Origin: Elusimicrobiota bacterium
GTDB lineage: Bacteria > Elusimicrobiota > Endomicrobiia > Endomicrobiales > JAPLKN01
Assembly (NCBI GenBank): GCA_026388075.1
Contig: JAPLKN010000063.1
Coordinates: 1 to 37,248 of the forward strand
Length of the DNA: 37,248 nt
Direction: 5' to 3'
The translations under genes were made by a program, and so were the position numbers. Positions within the stretch are counted from its first letter, which is position 1; every line of letters begins with the position of its first letter. Positions 34,403 to 37,248 of this stretch are shown piece by piece. The notes beneath the pieces are model-generated. The model worked only from the letters and a program-made list of their open reading frames with translations, made no database searches and was not told where the DNA came from.

Positions 34403-36627
34403 TGTATTTTTATTATGGCCTTAAATTTTGCATAGAGATTGTCAGTTTTGCTTTCGGAACTTCTACAAAACAATTTTTCATTCGGCTTTCAAGAAAAGCT
34501 TTTTATTTAGCTTTAGTTTTTTTTATAGGGCAAGGGCTTCTATTTTCTTCATCAGGAATTACGTCCGGAGAAATTTCAACAATTAATCCTGATCCTCATA
34601 CTTCTTCCATGGGTTCAAGTATTCTTGCAAGCTATTATTCTCCCAGTTCAATTTTTGTAAATCCTGCTGGCATGGCTCAGTTTTATCAGCCTAAGTTTTC
34701 TTTTTCAAACGTACAGCTGACTGATGATATTAATTATAAGTTTGCAGGTTTTGTATTGCCGACAGAAAACGGGAATTTCAGCGGCGGAGTATCCCTTTTA
34801 TCATACGGAAATATCCAAGGCTATGATACAAACGGCATTTCCTATGATATACCGACTTCGGAAGACATGCTTTTTGTTCTAAATTTCGCATTTCCTTTAA
34901 AAAGAATTATTCCAGTTGAAAAAAATTACGGAAGTGTGGGCGTGAATTTAAAAGTTATAAATAGTTCTATTGCCGGCTATTCGGCGAATGCAGTTGCTTT
35001 TGATTTAGGCTGCATTTTCGGAATTTATGAGCCGATGGGACTAAGCGGAAGTTTTGTATTTAAAAATTTGGGGAAATCCTTGAATTATTATAAAAAAGAA
35101 GCCGTGCTTCCCACTGCATTTGATATAGGAATGAAGTACGAAAATCCTGATATTAGAAATTTTACCGGTGTAGCAACAATTTCTAGAACCACAAACGACG
35201 AATTGCTTACCTATGCCTGCGGAGCAAGTATTTCACCGATATATCCGTTAAGCGTAAGAATCGGCTGGCAGGAGACGACGGATTCCTTGAACTCGGGTTT
35301 GCGCGGGGGGCTTGGCCTTGATTTCGGAAATGTGAGCATAAATTATTCGGCTGAACCATTGAAAAATTTCTCGATGATTCAAAAAATAGGAATTGATATC
35401 GCTTTTAACAATATAGTTAACCCGAGTATAGCCTATGACTATTATCTCAACAAAAATTTTGAACTGGCCCGTGAAAAATATCTTAAGGGGGACTATGTGG
35501 ACTCCCGTCAAAGATTTGAAGAAATACTTTCATTATATCCGAATCATCAGCCTTCAAAGGATTATCTGGCAAAGATAGCTCAAAATCTTGAAAAAGTTGA
35601 GCAGAAAACTCAAGTAAAAATAAGCAGATACTTGTCCAAAGCGCGGTTAGCCACGTATGATAATAATTTGCTAAAAGCGTTGAAATACTATAACTATGTA
35701 CTTGGTATAGACCCTGTTAACGCTCAGGCAATTGAAGGAAAGAAAAATATTGAAGAAAGTAGGCAAAAGCTTGACCGTGGAAAAACTAGAAAGAAAAACG
35801 AAAGCAAAATTATTGAACTTTGGTCTCAGGCCAAGGAACTCTACGATAAATCGGATTATGTTTCTGCAAAAGATAAAATTAATGAACTCTTAATATTAGA
35901 CCCGGATAATGAAGAAGCAAAGAAATATTCAAAAGAAATCAATGCTAAGCTTGAGAAAATATCTAACGTTCAGATTGAGGAAATTTATCTTAAAGGAGTT
36001 TTATTGTATAGCGAAGAAAAATACGCGGAAGCTCTGAAATATTTTGATTCGGCAATATTGGCAAGCCCTAACAGGCAGGATGCCGTCAATTACCGAAATT
36101 TGTGCATTAAAAAGCTCAAAGAAAAACAAATAAAAGAAAAGGCTGAAAAGTCTTCTGATAAAGATACTAAAATTAAGCAGGAAATAGATGCTCAATACCA
36201 GACAGCTTTGAAACTTTATAATTCCGGCAAATTTTCGGAAGCCATGAAAGCATTTAGCGACATTCAAAAGACTTCCGAAGACTATTCCCTGAATCAGTAT
36301 TCGGAAAACTCAAGAATATATATTTTTAAAATCAAAAGCACTATGGCTGAGAATAATTTCAAAACGGCACAGGACTATGCGCGCAAAGGAAATTTAGAAG
36401 CGGCATATGAAGAATATAAAAAGTCGCTTGAAAATAATCCTGAATTTTCTTCTGCAAGAATTGAATATGACAAAGTTTCTGAATTGTTATCAAAAAGATA
36501 CTACGAAGAAGGAACCAAAGAATTTTCTAAGGGGAATCAGGTGAAAGCAAAAGAATATTTTCAGAAATCACTTCGCTATAAAAGCGATAACGTTGAATCA
36601 CAAAGAGCTTTGGATAGAATTAAATAG
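34402..36627 (+). CDS. PorV/PorQ-like outer-membrane barrel fused to TPR repeats
   Basis: 741 residues. A long N-terminus with a hydrophobic helix (FYLALVFFIGQGLLFSSSG, about residues 35-53) reads as a signal peptide. Next, about residues 60-345 resemble the PorV/UPF0164 barrel family: SSMGSSILASYYSPSSIFVN then PAGMAQ, and alternating beta strands with FGVSL-type glycine motifs. From about 350 to the end are TPR-like helices with repeated ARxKYLKGDYVDSRQRFEEIL, ALKYYNYVLGIDPVNAQA and EYFQKSLRYKSDN motifs. This is probably an outer-membrane protein with a periplasmic TPR scaffold. Its location before pal fits. The cargo or function is unknown. Confidence 0.8.
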   Translation: MYFYYGLKFCIEIVSFAFGTSTKQFFIRLSRKAFYLALVFFIGQGLLFSSSGITSGEISTINPDPHTSSMGSSILASYYSPSSIFVNPAGMAQFYQPKFSFSNVQLTDDINYKFAGFVLPTENGNFSGGVSLLSYGNIQGYDTNGISYDIPTSEDMLFVLNFAFPLKRIIPVEKNYGSVGVNLKVINSSIAGYSANAVAFDLGCIFGIYEPMGLSGSFVFKNLGKSLNYYKKEAVLPTAFDIGMKYENPDIRNFTGVATISRTTNDELLTYACGASISPIYPLSVRIGWQETTDSLNSGLRGGLGLDFGNVSINYSAEPLKNFSMIQKIGIDIAFNNIVNPSIAYDYYLNKNFELAREKYLKGDYVDSRQRFEEILSLYPNHQPSKDYLAKIAQNLEKVEQKTQVKISRYLSKARLATYDNNLLKALKYYNYVLGIDPVNAQAIEGKKNIEESRQKLDRGKTRKKNESKIIELWSQAKELYDKSDYVSAKDKINELLILDPDNEEAKKYSKEINAKLEKISNVQIEEIYLKGVLLYSEEKYAEALKYFDSAILASPNRQDAVNYRNLCIKKLKEKQIKEKAEKSSDKDTKIKQEIDAQYQTALKLYNSGKFSEAMKAFSDIQKTSEDYSLNQYSENSRIYIFKIKSTMAENNFKTAQDYARKGNLEAAYEEYKKSLENNPEFSSARIEYDKVSELLSKRYYEEGTKEFSKGNQVKAKEYFQKSLRYKSDNVESQRALDRIK

Positions 36628-36659
36628 AAATGTAAAAATAATATTCGGAGGGAACACTT

Positions 36660-37175
36660 ATGAAAAAGTTATTGGTAATTTCGTTAGCGGTTTTTTTGTT
36701 CATCGGATGCGCAAAAAAAACTTTAGTAAGAACCGGACAACAGGAATCTGCTGCTGTTACAGCGACGGCTACGCAGGAAATGGAGCAAGAGCCTTCGGTT
36801 CGTTTCTCGGATTGGGAGAAAATTCCTGAAATGCAGATCGGATACTTTGATTTTGACAAATCAGAATTGACTGAGGCCGCCAGAAATGCTCTCAAGAAAA
36901 ATGCGGAGTATATGAAAAATAATACGGATTTGACATTTTTAGTTGAAGGACACTGTGATGAAAGAGGCACGGTAGAATATAACCTTGCATTAGGTCAAAG
37001 AAGGGCTCTTTCGGTTCGGGAATATTACGCTAAATTAGGAGTTCCTCTTACGAATATCGGCACAATATCCTATGGTTCTGAAAAACCCGCGGTTTTAGGA
37101 TCAAGTGAGGAATCCTGGGCAAAAAACAGGCGCACGGAAACGAGAGTAAGGAACAGGAAACAAAATAATGAATAA
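36660..37175 (+). CDS. pal: Peptidoglycan-associated lipoprotein Pal
   Basis: OmpA-family lipoprotein that anchors the outer membrane to peptidoglycan and works with Tol proteins. The lipobox LFIGC sits in a signal peptide with the lipidated Cys at residue 17. A flexible linker is followed by the OmpA domain: YFDFDKSELTEAARNALKKN, VEGHCDERGTVEYNLALGQR and YGSEKPAVLG, ending RRTETRV. The length of 171 residues is normal. GGAGGG precedes the ATG. tolB and tolA lie outside the window. The next gene begins inside its last codons. Confidence 0.95.
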   Translation: MKKLLVISLAVFLFIGCAKKTLVRTGQQESAAVTATATQEMEQEPSVRFSDWEKIPEMQIGYFDFDKSELTEAARNALKKNAEYMKNNTDLTFLVEGHCDERGTVEYNLALGQRRALSVREYYAKLGVPLTNIGTISYGSEKPAVLGSSEESWAKNRRTETRVRNRKQNNE

Positions 37176-37248
37176 AAATATAATTCTTATTCCATTTTTT
37201 ATTTTAGTCGGATTTATTTTTTCCGGATGTTTTGCCACTTCAGGTGAA
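37168..37248 (+). CDS. Partial lipoprotein, runs off the window
   Basis: The ATG at 37168 overlaps the pal end by eight bases. The 27 visible residues are a signal peptide ending FSGCFATSGE, with a lipobox-like SGC. In many genomes the gene after pal encodes the periplasmic TPR protein CpoB/YbgF, but that family normally has a plain signal peptide, so I do not assign it. The 3' end is not in the window. Confidence 0.7.
   Translation, partial: MNKNIILIPFFILVGFIFSGCFATSGE

Noticed and set aside
1-37248. tRNA or rRNA genes, CRISPR array, prophage, intact insertion sequence
   Set aside because: I looked through the gaps and saw no cloverleaf, regularly spaced direct repeats, phage genes or transposase.

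Overview
The window is an AT-rich, almost fully coding stretch of bacterial chromosome with every recognised gene on the + strand. The lipoprotein-type Pal, an outer-membrane PorV-like barrel and exported proteins imply a two-membrane (Gram-negative) cell. The housekeeping order gmk - omega - coaC - coaB - priA - def - fmt matches the order known from Firmicutes such as Bacillus, but the proteins are diverged. Many Ser/Thr-signalling, HAMP and coiled-coil envelope proteins and GC-rich hairpin repeats in the gaps fit a deep-branching uncultivated lineage (Elusimicrobia, Omnitrophica or Firestonebacteria-like). That placement is inference; nothing here names the taxon.

Layout. 1-9203: guanylate kinase, a divergent RNA polymerase omega subunit, CoA-synthesis genes coaC and coaB (separate genes with pilT and a frameshifted cNMP-binding/GAF gene between them), a family-4 uracil-DNA glycosylase, priA, def and fmt. 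9245-15191: ribosomal protein L31 with its own promoter and terminator, prfA-prmC-murA, then panB-panC. 15242-21436: small HAMP membrane proteins, nadB, a membrane histidine kinase and a CCA-adding/poly(A) polymerase family enzyme. 21642-25429: a site-2 protease homologue, a broken trpS, scpA-scpB and a TIM-barrel isomerase-like protein. 25504-37248: a large cluster holding a transmembrane Ser/Thr kinase, an exported coiled-coil protein, a transmembrane FHA/FG-GAP protein, a transmembrane PP2C phosphatase, a double-receiver regulator, a PorV-like/TPR protein, Pal and a partial lipoprotein.

The last cluster is the best candidate for an undescribed system. Its kinase, phospho-reader and phosphatase each have a cytoplasmic catalytic or reader part joined through the membrane to an outward-facing PEGA or beta-propeller part, and they sit beside outer-membrane and peptidoglycan-binding proteins. 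I infer an envelope-sensing Ser/Thr phosphorylation circuit.

The window also shows clear genome decay. trpS has lost its central KMSKS segment at a junction reading GATGTTTAC. The cNMP-binding/GAF gene has a one-base frameshift. A relic copy of the 5' end of panB sits just upstream of the intact panB, separated from it by a GC-rich repeat. The gaps at 1-154, 1083-1617, 9644-10152, 13352-13531 and 15770-16249 contain hairpin-rich sequence. Two of them share a dispersed repeat of about 150 bp, and one contains tandem hairpins with compensatory base changes.
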